Source of the DNA: Desulfovibrionales bacterium
Lineage (GTDB): Bacteria > Desulfobacterota > Desulfovibrionia > Desulfovibrionales > Desulfovibrionaceae
DNA length: 64,000 nt
Direction: 5' to 3'
NCBI GenBank assembly: GCA_030156255.1
Contig: JASGMV010000013.1
Span: 1-64,000, forward strand
Part shown: one piece after another, positions 9,293-17,046 of the stretch
Layout: each line of letters starts with the position of its first letter
Position numbering within the stretch: the stretch's first letter is position 1
Position numbers and translations under genes: made by a program
The notes under the pieces: model-generated
Database searches by the model: none
The model's input: the letters and a program-made list of their open reading frames with translations, nothing else
Told to the model about the DNA's origin: nothing

Positions 9293-10209
9293 ACTTCGAC
9301 ATGGTCATCGCACTGCTGGCCGCCTCGGTGCAGATGGGAACCCCCATCCTCTACGCCACGCTGGGAGAAATTCTTACGGAAAAAAGCGGTGTGCTCAACC
9401 TGGGCGTCGAGGGCGTGATGGCCGTCTCGGCCCTCGGAGCCTTTGTGGTCGCCCAGGCGACGGGCCAGCCGTGGCTCGGGGTGCTGGCCGGCGGCGCCTG
9501 CGGCGTCTTCATGGCCCTGCTGCACGCCGTCGCCTGCGTGGTCCTGCTGGGCAACCAGGTGGTGTCGGGCCTGGCCGTCACCATCCTGGGCCTTGGACTG
9601 TCGAGCTTCATGGGCCAGCCGTTCATCGGCCTTTCCGCCCCGGGCTTCACGCCTTTCGCCTTTCCCCTGCTGTCCGACATTCCTCTGGTCGGAGACGTTT
9701 TTTTCCGGGGCGACGCGCTGGTCTACTTGAGCTATCTGCTGCCTTTCGCGTTGTGGTTCTTCCTCCAACGCACGCGGCTCGGCCTCGAGATACGCGCCGT
9801 GGGAGAAGAGCCGGAAGCCGCCTTGGCCGCGGGGCTCTCGGCCGAAAGATTGCGCATGATCGCCACCCTGGCCGGAGGCTTTCTCATCGGCATGGGCGGC
9901 GCCTACCTCAGCTTGGCCTACACCCACCTCTGGACCAACGGATTGTCCGGCGGCCGGGGATGGATCGCCGTGGCCCTGGTCATCTTCGCTTTCTGGAATC
10001 CCCAGCGGGCGATCATCGGGGCCTACCTCTTCGGCGGCGTCATGGCCTTCCAACTCAGGCTCCAAGCCACGGGTTCGCATATTTCCTCCTCCCTGCTGCT
10101 CATGCTGCCCTACTTGCTGACCATCGTGGTGTTGGCCGCCTCCGCGGCCCGCGGCCGCGGCGACGAAGCCCCCGCGGGACTCGGCGTCAACACGGCGCCC
10201 GAAGAATAG
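9289..10209 (+). CDS. ABC transporter permease 2 (nucleoside type)
   Basis: A 306-residue partner permease. The segment GEILTEKSGVLNLGVEGVMA is the family signature (YufQ/NupQ-like), followed by repeated hydrophobic helices and TRLGLEIRAVGEEPEAALAA, the usual coupling region. The GTG start at 9289 overlaps the previous stop (GTGA) and has CAGGAG about 8 nt upstream; an in-frame ATG at 9301 is possible but has no better site. Length is normal for the family. Confidence 0.9.
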   Translation: MNFDMVIALLAASVQMGTPILYATLGEILTEKSGVLNLGVEGVMAVSALGAFVVAQATGQPWLGVLAGGACGVFMALLHAVACVVLLGNQVVSGLAVTILGLGLSSFMGQPFIGLSAPGFTPFAFPLLSDIPLVGDVFFRGDALVYLSYLLPFALWFFLQRTRLGLEIRAVGEEPEAALAAGLSAERLRMIATLAGGFLIGMGGAYLSLAYTHLWTNGLSGGRGWIAVALVIFAFWNPQRAIIGAYLFGGVMAFQLRLQATGSHISSSLLLMLPYLLTIVVLAASAARGRGDEAPAGLGVNTAPEE

Positions 10210-10221
10210 ACGGGACCCGCC

Positions 10222-11778
10222 ATGATCGAAGAATACCGCGGATTCGACATCAAAAGCCTTCAGCGCCCCACCCCGGCGCCGCCCAAAAAGACGCCTCTCA
10301 TCCGGATCAGAGGCCTGACCAAGCGCTTCGGCTCCGTGGAGGCCAACAAGGATGTGTCCCTGGACATCCACCCCGGCCGCATCCTGGCCCTGCTGGGCGA
10401 AAACGGCGCGGGCAAGTCCACCCTGATGTCCATGCTCGCGGGGCGCTTGGTTCCGGACGAAGGCTTCATCGAGGCCGACGGCGGGAAGGTGCGCCTGGAG
10501 TCGCCGGCCCAAGCCATCGCGCTCGGCGTGGGCATGGTCTACCAGCACTTCACCCTGGTGGAGGCCATGACCGTGGCCGAAAACGTGTTGCTGGGCCAGA
10601 CCGACTCCTTTTTCGTCTCCCCTCCGCACATGAAACGGCGAGTGGCCGAACTGGCGACCCGGTTCGGACTGGACATCGATCCCGGCGCGCGCGTGGCCGA
10701 CCTGTCCATGGGCGAAAAGCAGCGCGTGGAGATTCTCAAGCTGCTGCACCGCCAAAGCCGCGTGCTCATCCTGGATGAACCCACCACCGTGCTCACTCCG
10801 GCGGAAACGCGCCGGCTGTTCGACGCGCTGTGGTCCATGGCCGCACAGGGCAAAGCCATCGTGTTCATCAGCCACAAGCTGGAGGAGGTCATGGCCGCCT
10901 CGGACGACGTGGCCATTTTGCGCAAGGGCCGCATCACCGCGGTCATGGAGAAGAACGACATCCGCTCCAAGTCGGACCTGGCCCGGTCCATGGTCGGTCG
11001 GGACGTGATTCTCTCGGTGAACAAGCCTCCGGTCGAGCTTGGGGAAGAGGTGCTGGGCATCGACGATCTTTCCGGGCACGGATTGAAGAACGTCAGCCTC
11101 AGCGTCCGGCGGGGTGAAATCCTGGCCCTGACGGGAGTGGCGGGCAACGGGCAAAAGGCCCTGGTGGAGATGGTCTGCGGCCTGGAAACCCCTCCCCGGC
11201 GCAAACTGTTCATCCTTGGCGAACGCTGGCGACGGTTCTACGCCCGAGCGCCTTGGAAGAACGCGCTGTCCTACGTGCCCGAGGACCGCAAAGGCCTCGC
11301 CACCGCGCCGAACCTGGACCTTGTGGACAACGTTTTACTGACCACGCGGCAGGGGTTCGTCAAAGGCCCCTGGCTCATGCGCTCCAAGGCGGCCGACGCC
11401 ACGGACGGACTCATCCTGGACTACAACGTCAGCCCGCCGCGCGCCACGGCCCTGGCCAAGCAGCTCTCGGGCGGCAACTTGCAAAAACTGGTGCTGGGCA
11501 GAGAGCTGTACCGCGGCCCCAGGCTCATTGTGGCCGAGCAGCCCACCCAGGGCCTGGACGTATCCGCCACGGAGGAAGTCTGGACCCAACTGCTCAAGTC
11601 CCGCGAGGACGCCGGCGTGCTTCTGGTGACCGGCGACGTGAACGAGGCCCTGAATCTGGCCGACCGCATCGCCGTGATCTACCGCGGCGAGATCATGGGC
11701 GTGCTGGACGCGAACGACCCGTCCCAGGTGGCGAGGATCGGGCCGCTGATGGCGGGATTGGCCGGGACCGAGGAATAG
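10222..11778 (+). CDS. Dual-domain ABC ATPase of the nucleoside transporter
   Basis: A 518-residue ATPase with two nucleotide-binding domains, as in sugar and nucleoside importers. Domain 1 has Walker A GENGAGKST, signature LSMGEKQR and Walker B VLILDEPT. Domain 2 has a degenerate Walker A (GVAGNGQKAL), signature LSGGNLQK and Walker B LIVAEQPT, so as in related systems only one site probably hydrolyses ATP efficiently. It is the last gene of the gpt-receptor-permease-permease-ATPase run. Placing the ATPase last differs from the receptor-ATPase-permease order I recall for Bacillus yufNOPQ. A short AT-rich inverted repeat follows near 11810-11835, but it is too weak to call a terminator. Confidence 0.92.
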   Translation: MIEEYRGFDIKSLQRPTPAPPKKTPLIRIRGLTKRFGSVEANKDVSLDIHPGRILALLGENGAGKSTLMSMLAGRLVPDEGFIEADGGKVRLESPAQAIALGVGMVYQHFTLVEAMTVAENVLLGQTDSFFVSPPHMKRRVAELATRFGLDIDPGARVADLSMGEKQRVEILKLLHRQSRVLILDEPTTVLTPAETRRLFDALWSMAAQGKAIVFISHKLEEVMAASDDVAILRKGRITAVMEKNDIRSKSDLARSMVGRDVILSVNKPPVELGEEVLGIDDLSGHGLKNVSLSVRRGEILALTGVAGNGQKALVEMVCGLETPPRRKLFILGERWRRFYARAPWKNALSYVPEDRKGLATAPNLDLVDNVLLTTRQGFVKGPWLMRSKAADATDGLILDYNVSPPRATALAKQLSGGNLQKLVLGRELYRGPRLIVAEQPTQGLDVSATEEVWTQLLKSREDAGVLLVTGDVNEALNLADRIAVIYRGEIMGVLDANDPSQVARIGPLMAGLAGTEE

Positions 11779-11985
11779 TTCGGCGCAGGGGCGTAAACCC
11801 GCCGCAGGCGCCGCCAATTTTTTTGGCGCTGAGACCTCACACGATCCTCCGTCCGGCGGCTCATCCCTTTTTTTCACGGGCTTTCAGATTTGGCGCGGTA
11901 ATTGCTTTTCTTTCACTCGGGACGCCTGAAATCCAAAGGTGTTGGCGCCCGCGAGGAAACGCTCAAACGCAAAGGAGACGCAACC

Positions 11986-12390
11986 GTGAGATCGTTCGCC
12001 ATTCTTTCCCTCTGTATCGGAATGTTGCTCGCCGCTTCAGCGGCTTTCGCCGCCGGAACGGGCGTACAGGTGGCGGTCAAAAACGTCGGCTCGGCCGATG
12101 CGCAGGCGACGATCAGCCGCGATGGCATGACGGAGTCGGAGAACCCGGTCACGAAATCCGTCCCGGCCAACAGCGCGGCGACGTTCACCAAACAGGAAAC
12201 CGCCCACGACCCGAGCGAGCAGTTCGCTCTGGGATGGGGACTGGAAATCCGCGCGCCGAGCATCACGAACTGCAAGTACAATATTCTCTTGGAGAACAAC
12301 GCGTGTTCGGTGCAGACCGGAACCGCAAACTGCGCCCAGGTTCAGTCCACCGGCGACTGCAGCTTCGAATTCACCATCAAACCGCAATAA
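11986..12390 (+). CDS. Small secreted protein with four cysteines
   Basis: Family not recognised. A 134-residue protein with a clear Sec signal peptide (VRSFAILSLCIGMLLAASAA, cleavage after AFA) and a hydrophilic mature part of about 110 residues. The mature part has four cysteines in its last third (TNCKYN, NACSV, ANCAQ, GDCSF), enough for two disulfides. The start is GTG, supported by AAGGAG 8 nt upstream. It stands alone between the transporter operon and the convergent cytochrome genes and ends just before a strong terminator. A small periplasmic or extracellular binding domain is plausible but unproven. Confidence 0.75.
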   Translation: MRSFAILSLCIGMLLAASAAFAAGTGVQVAVKNVGSADAQATISRDGMTESENPVTKSVPANSAATFTKQETAHDPSEQFALGWGLEIRAPSITNCKYNILLENNACSVQTGTANCAQVQSTGDCSFEFTIKPQ

Positions 12391-12413
12391 CAAGACTCGC
12401 CAATGTCTCGAAT

Positions 12414-12445
12414 AAAAGGCCGCCCCATATTGGGGCGGCCTTTTT
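12414..12445. terminator. Strong bidirectional rho-independent terminator
   Basis: AAAAGGCCGCCCCA (12414-12427) pairs perfectly with TGGGGCGGCCTTTT (12431-12444) around a 3-nt loop. T-runs stand on the right and A-runs on the left, so it terminates in both directions between the convergent secreted-protein gene and haoA. Confidence 0.92.
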
Positions 12446-12463
12446 CTATTGATCGGCGATCCG

Positions 12464-13864
12464 CTATTGCTTGTTCCCGAAAATCTCCGGCGGCTTGACC
12501 GTACTGCCGCCCGCTCCGGGGAAGTCGGGATATTGGTAGGCCTTCTGGCCGGACTCCAACAGCTTGTGCGTCCCCTCCATGAACTCGCCCAACCGGTGTT
12601 TGCACTCGTAGAACCCGTGCCACCAAGCGTAGTCCGGCGCCATCATCAAGGACCCCATGCGGGCCCGGCGACCTTCGTGGTGCCACAGTTCGTAGAACTG
12701 CCACTCCAGGTTTTCGTCGAAGAAGGGCTTCTTGGTCATGAGGCCCTTGGCGTACATTTCGTCCAACCGGGCCTTGGCCGGCTTGAAGTAGACCTCGTTA
12801 TAGTTGAGGACCGCCGCGTCCGCGTTGACGAAGTGGTCGTCGGTCCAGGCCTTGGAGTGGCATTGCCGGCAGATGGACTTCATCTTTTCCCGCTCCGCCT
12901 TCCAGTCGGTCTTGGCCGGGAACGGCTTGAAGTCCTGCGGCCGCACCGTCAGCGGCGCCTGGCTCTCCCAAGCCAGCCGTTCGGTCACGTCGTGGGTGCT
13001 CTTGACGCCTCCGGAGCCGGACATGTGGCAGGCGGCGCAGGTCGGGGCCCGGTAGTCGACCCCGGGAGTCCAGGTCCCCGGCGCGGAGTCCCATGTGTAG
13101 GAAGCCCCGTCCGTTGCGTAGATGGCCCCGTGCTTGGATTCCGTGTAAATTTCGATCTGCGGGTGGTCCGGTCCCAGGTGGCACTGGCCGCAGGCTTCGG
13201 GCTTGCGCGCTTCGGCGGGCGAGAAGGCGTGCCGGGTGTGGCAACTCGTACAGCTGCCGAGGCTGCCGTCGAAATTGACGCGGCCCACGCCCACGTTGGG
13301 CCAAGTCTCCGGAGACAGCACCCCGTTCTTGTCCAGCTTCAGCACCGTTCCGTGGCAGGCGTAGCAGCCGGTTTTGCGCTCGACCGCGTTGTTCATGCCG
13401 TCGTTGAGCCAGAAATCGATTTTCCAGATGATCTCCAAGGTGTTGGCGTGCTTGCTCCCGGCGTACTGCTCGGCCTGGTCCGGGTGGCAGCGCGAACAGT
13501 CCTTGGGCGTGACCGCGGCGGATATGGGGATGCGATAACGCTCTTCCCCGTACGGCATTTCCTTCTTGCCGTAATAGGCGAAATGCGTTTGCGACACGTC
13601 AGGATCGCTGGGCTGGGCCTGGTGGCAGTCCAGGCAGGTGACGCCGGAGCGGGCGTGGCCGCTGTCGGCCCAGTCGGCGAAAATGCCCGGAGTCTGTTGT
13701 TTATGGCATTCGATGCAGGCCACGGCCTGTTCAGGCATGGCCATCTGCAAGCGGAACTCGCGCACCTTGGGAAAGTTTTGCGCATCGGCCGCAAAAACCG
13801 GCCCGCAAAGCGCGGCCGACAGCACGAACGCGGCCCAGGCCGCCATCAGGTAACCGGCTCTCAT
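12464..13864 (-). CDS. haoA: Octaheme cytochrome c, hydroxylamine oxidoreductase-like
   Basis: A 466-residue periplasmic cytochrome with signal peptide (MRAGYLMAAWAAFVLSAALC, cleavage near VFA-AD). It has exactly eight CXXCH heme sites: CIECH, CLDCH, CSRCH, CYACH, CTSCH, CGQCH, CAACH and CRQCH. The C-terminal helical part (MMAPDYAWWHGFYECKHRLG) is typical of the HAO family. In non-ammonia-oxidisers such enzymes (epsilon-Hao type) are thought to reduce nitrite or hydroxylamine rather than oxidise it. Whether the HAO crosslinking tyrosine is present needs an alignment. GAGGAGG precedes the ATG. It follows haoC by 17 bp, so electrons probably come from menaquinol via that NapC-type partner. Confidence 0.9.
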   Translation of the reverse strand: MRAGYLMAAWAAFVLSAALCGPVFAADAQNFPKVREFRLQMAMPEQAVACIECHKQQTPGIFADWADSGHARSGVTCLDCHQAQPSDPDVSQTHFAYYGKKEMPYGEERYRIPISAAVTPKDCSRCHPDQAEQYAGSKHANTLEIIWKIDFWLNDGMNNAVERKTGCYACHGTVLKLDKNGVLSPETWPNVGVGRVNFDGSLGSCTSCHTRHAFSPAEARKPEACGQCHLGPDHPQIEIYTESKHGAIYATDGASYTWDSAPGTWTPGVDYRAPTCAACHMSGSGGVKSTHDVTERLAWESQAPLTVRPQDFKPFPAKTDWKAEREKMKSICRQCHSKAWTDDHFVNADAAVLNYNEVYFKPAKARLDEMYAKGLMTKKPFFDENLEWQFYELWHHEGRRARMGSLMMAPDYAWWHGFYECKHRLGEFMEGTHKLLESGQKAYQYPDFPGAGGSTVKPPEIFGNKQ

Positions 13865-13881
13865 GAAAACCTCCTCTTTCG

Positions 13882-14484
13882 CTACTCCCGTTCCTCGTTT
13901 CCGGGACCGCGCGCAACGCTCAGGGACGCAAGCCCCTGGGCGCGGTACGGCGCCCCCCGCTCGCGATAGTCGTATATCTCGCGGTCCACGTGCACGAGAT
14001 GGCGATGGCAATCCGTGCATCTGCGCTCCTCGCCGGACGCGGCGTACAAAACGCTGCGATGGGCGAGCATGGCTCCGCGGTTGTACGGGTTGGCGGCGAG
14101 ATTTCTATGGCATTTGAGGCACTGGTCGTTTTTGATGGACGCCCAGGCCTGCCTGCGCATCGCTGCGCGATCGTAAGCGTCTGCGCCTTCGAGAACGTGC
14201 ATGGCCACGTCCTTGGCGCCGTGCAGGGTTTTCATGAAAAAGAAATTGGCCGTATCCTGCGGCGCGGGCAGATGGCAGTCCATGCAGTCGGCCACAAGCC
14301 CCTGAGCGTTGCGGGTGTGGGTCGACGAACACCACGCAGCGGCCGCCGGCTGAATTTCATGGCAGGTTGCGCAAAACTCCGGCGTGGAGGTGCGCACCAT
14401 GGTGTAATAGGCCAAGCTGAACAGAGGAAAGGCCAGAACAAGCCCGAAAACCGTCCACAACACAGGTTTGATGCGCCGCTTCAT
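13882..14484 (-). CDS. haoC: NapC/NirT-type tetraheme quinol dehydrogenase
   Basis: A 200-residue membrane-anchored cytochrome: one N-terminal helix (PVLWTVFGLVLAFPLFSLAY) and four CXXCH heme sites (CATCH, CMDCH, CLKCH, CTDCH). The family takes electrons from menaquinol and hands them to periplasmic reductases. Its position directly before the octaheme gene, with a 17-bp gap, is the haoC-haoA arrangement known from epsilonproteobacteria. The ATG at 14484 is preferred over a longer frame because the membrane helix then sits at the expected place. Upstream DNA (14500-14545) is AT-rich and likely holds the operon promoter, but no regulator site was recognised. Confidence 0.88.
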   Translation of the reverse strand: MKRRIKPVLWTVFGLVLAFPLFSLAYYTMVRTSTPEFCATCHEIQPAAAAWCSSTHTRNAQGLVADCMDCHLPAPQDTANFFFMKTLHGAKDVAMHVLEGADAYDRAAMRRQAWASIKNDQCLKCHRNLAANPYNRGAMLAHRSVLYAASGEERRCTDCHRHLVHVDREIYDYRERGAPYRAQGLASLSVARGPGNEERE

Positions 14485-14705
14485 CACTACCGCCTTGTTG
14501 TGTTGCTGCAATAATATATAGTCGCTTATAAACAATAACACAGCATGGGCTTTGCCTCAAGCGGAATGAAAAAGTTATACGCCCTCTCCTCCACGAACCA
14601 TCCGTGCGGCTCATGAAGCCGCCGCGCTTCGATGCGAAGCATCCAGCCGACGAAGCGCAATGTGCGAAATTCCCGGATCGCGGGTTTCGGCGGAACGCCC
14701 TTCGA

Positions 14706-17039
14706 CTACTCCACCGTGTACGTCACGGCGTCGAGCCGGCCGTCCTGGTCCTGGACCACCAACCGGTGCTCGCCAGGCGTCGGAGGGACGAACAGGGCGG
14801 CGTCCGGGGGGCCGCGCGCGATGAGCCGGCCGTCCTGAAGCCAATACAGCGCAGTGGTCCCGGCCGGCGCCCACGCTTCGAGCCGAATGGATTGGAACGC
14901 CTTGGGCGCCGAGGCCCGGACGTAATACGGCGTTTGCCCGGAAGGCGAGACGATGCGCGGGCCGACGCCGTCCGGCGAGGCTTGGCAATCGGGGTGCAGC
15001 GGCGGAGGCGCGGGGACGCTGAGCCCCACCGAGGCCCACCACGCGGCCAGCCGCGCCGGGTACACGGGCGCCACTACTGCGCTCGTGGCCTTGCCCTGCA
15101 GGCACTCCCCGGACAAGCGCAGGCCCGTGGCCGCATCCACCAGAAACCGTTGGTAGAGATTGCCCGTCGGCAGCCGGCTCACTCCCTCTATGCCCACGGC
15201 CTCGATGGTCTTGGGACAATACGGCCCTGGCGGCAGCCGGCTTTCGTCGCACAGGGTGATGGCGGTCAGCTTCAGCGACGGGTCCGGCGCAAGCGGCGCG
15301 GGGTCGCGGTCCAGCGCCCGCAGCACGTCGAAAAGCAGCGGGCCGGCGCAGCGCGAGCCGGAAATGCCGGGAATGGCCTTGCCTTCCGGGCTGCCCACCC
15401 ACACGCCCACGGCCAGATGCGAGGAGAACCCCACGGCCCAGGCGTCGCGGCGGCCGAAAGAGGTGCCCGTCTTCCAGGCCGCGGGGACCGCGTCCTTGCC
15501 AAGAAACCAGGAATCCGGCAGGTCCGGTCGCCGCACGTCCATGAGCATATCCGTAACCAGCCACGCGGCCTCGGGCGACAGCAGACGCACGCCGGAAGGC
15601 TCCTCCCCGGACGAAGGCGCGGGGTCCAGCCGCAGCGGCCGGTACGCTCCGCCGTCGCCCAACGCCGCATAGAGCCCCGTCAACTCCACCAGGCTCGCCT
15701 GGCAAGCGCCGAGCGCCAACGGCAGGCCGTAATGTTCGGGGGCCGCGAGCGTCAGGCCGCCGCGGGCGAGCAGATCGTGAAAGTCGTCCAGCCCCACGCG
15801 CGCAAGCAGCCGCACGGCCGGAACGTTCAGCGACCGGGCCAGGGCTTCGCGCACCGTGACCCGGCCGTGGTAGGTCTGATCGTAGTTCACCGGAACGTAG
15901 CCCGAGAAATCCGTGGGCGTGTCTAGCACATAGCTGTCCGGAACGATAAGCCCTTTGTCCAGGGCCAGCCCGTAGAGAAAGGGTTTCAGGGTCGATCCCG
16001 GCGATCGCCGGGCCAGAGCCAGATTCATGCGCCCGGCGTATCCGTCCTCCAGATAATCGACCGATCCGGCCAGAGCCAGGATGCGCCGGGTTTTGAGGTC
16101 CGCGACCACGCAAGCCGCATTGCCCACGCCCAAGGCCCGCAGGCCGGGCGCGCGCCGTTTGACGAGCGCTCGCACGGCGCGCTGCATCTCCGCGTCCAAA
16201 GAGGTGCGAATGCGCGGCGCCGGACCCAATTCCTCCAGGGCCATGCGCGCGGCGTGCGGCGCCGCGAAGGGAAACGGTCTTCGCTGAAGCGGCAGCGGCC
16301 GGGTTTCGGCCAGCGCGGCCTCCTTACGGATTAAAAGACCGAGGTCGGCAAACTCACGCAGCAGGCGATCCCGCGCCCGTTTGGCCGCTTCGGGATGGCG
16401 CAGGGGGTCGTAGGCGTTCGGCGCGCGGGGAATGACGATCAGCAACGCGGTTTCGGCCCAGGACAGTTCCTTGGGCTCCTTGCCGAACCAGGCCCAACTG
16501 GCCGCGGCCGCGCCCACCAGGTTGCCGCCGAAAGGCAACAGATTCACGTACCGCTCCAGGATTTCCTCGCGGCGCATGCCCACGGTCATTTGCACGGCCC
16601 GGAAGGCCTCGCGGAGCTTGGACCACAGGGTGCGGGGTTTGGGGTCGGCCAGCCGGGCGAGCTGCATAGGAATGGTCGAGGCGCCGCTCACCACGCGGCC
16701 GGCGCGCAGGTTGGACACGGCCGCCCGCAGCACGGCGACGGGGTTCACGCCCGGATGCAGGCCGAACCAGCGGTCCTCCGAAGCGATGAGCCCGCGCACG
16801 AGTAACGGCGAGACGTCCTGGAGCGGAGTCTGCAGCCGCAACTGCCCGTCGGCCGGAACGAACACCCGCAGCCACTCGCCTCGGCGGTCCGTGACCAGCG
16901 TCGCCGGCTCGGGATGCAGGGCGGCCCGGTCCAGGGGATACAGCGCATCCAGGACGAGAAAAACGGCTGCGCCAAGAACCGCCGCGCCGCCCAGCGCCAG
17001 CAAAAGCCGTGCGCCCCACGCCGCCAACCGCCGCGACAC
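14706..17039 (-). CDS. pbpC: Penicillin-binding protein 1C
   Basis: A bifunctional peptidoglycan synthase of about 777 residues. After one N-terminal membrane helix comes the GT51 glycosyltransferase domain (LIASEDRWFGLHPG, GASTIPMQLARL, LERYVNLLPFGGNLVGA), then the transpeptidase with SXXK (SPGSTLKPF), SXN (ARSLNVPAV) and KTG (AWKTGTSFGRRD). A C-terminal BiPBP-type beta domain ends the protein. I chose GTG at 17039, 7 nt after the alpha-2-macroglobulin stop, with GAGGTAG ahead; a TTG at 17096 would overlap that gene. The pbpC-macroglobulin pair is a recurring bacterial operon thought to link wall repair with protease trapping. Confidence 0.92.
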   Translation of the reverse strand: MSRRLAAWGARLLLALGGAAVLGAAVFLVLDALYPLDRAALHPEPATLVTDRRGEWLRVFVPADGQLRLQTPLQDVSPLLVRGLIASEDRWFGLHPGVNPVAVLRAAVSNLRAGRVVSGASTIPMQLARLADPKPRTLWSKLREAFRAVQMTVGMRREEILERYVNLLPFGGNLVGAAAASWAWFGKEPKELSWAETALLIVIPRAPNAYDPLRHPEAAKRARDRLLREFADLGLLIRKEAALAETRPLPLQRRPFPFAAPHAARMALEELGPAPRIRTSLDAEMQRAVRALVKRRAPGLRALGVGNAACVVADLKTRRILALAGSVDYLEDGYAGRMNLALARRSPGSTLKPFLYGLALDKGLIVPDSYVLDTPTDFSGYVPVNYDQTYHGRVTVREALARSLNVPAVRLLARVGLDDFHDLLARGGLTLAAPEHYGLPLALGACQASLVELTGLYAALGDGGAYRPLRLDPAPSSGEEPSGVRLLSPEAAWLVTDMLMDVRRPDLPDSWFLGKDAVPAAWKTGTSFGRRDAWAVGFSSHLAVGVWVGSPEGKAIPGISGSRCAGPLLFDVLRALDRDPAPLAPDPSLKLTAITLCDESRLPPGPYCPKTIEAVGIEGVSRLPTGNLYQRFLVDAATGLRLSGECLQGKATSAVVAPVYPARLAAWWASVGLSVPAPPPLHPDCQASPDGVGPRIVSPSGQTPYYVRASAPKAFQSIRLEAWAPAGTTALYWLQDGRLIARGPPDAALFVPPTPGEHRLVVQDQDGRLDAVTYTVE

Positions 17040-17046
17040 GGCTCGG

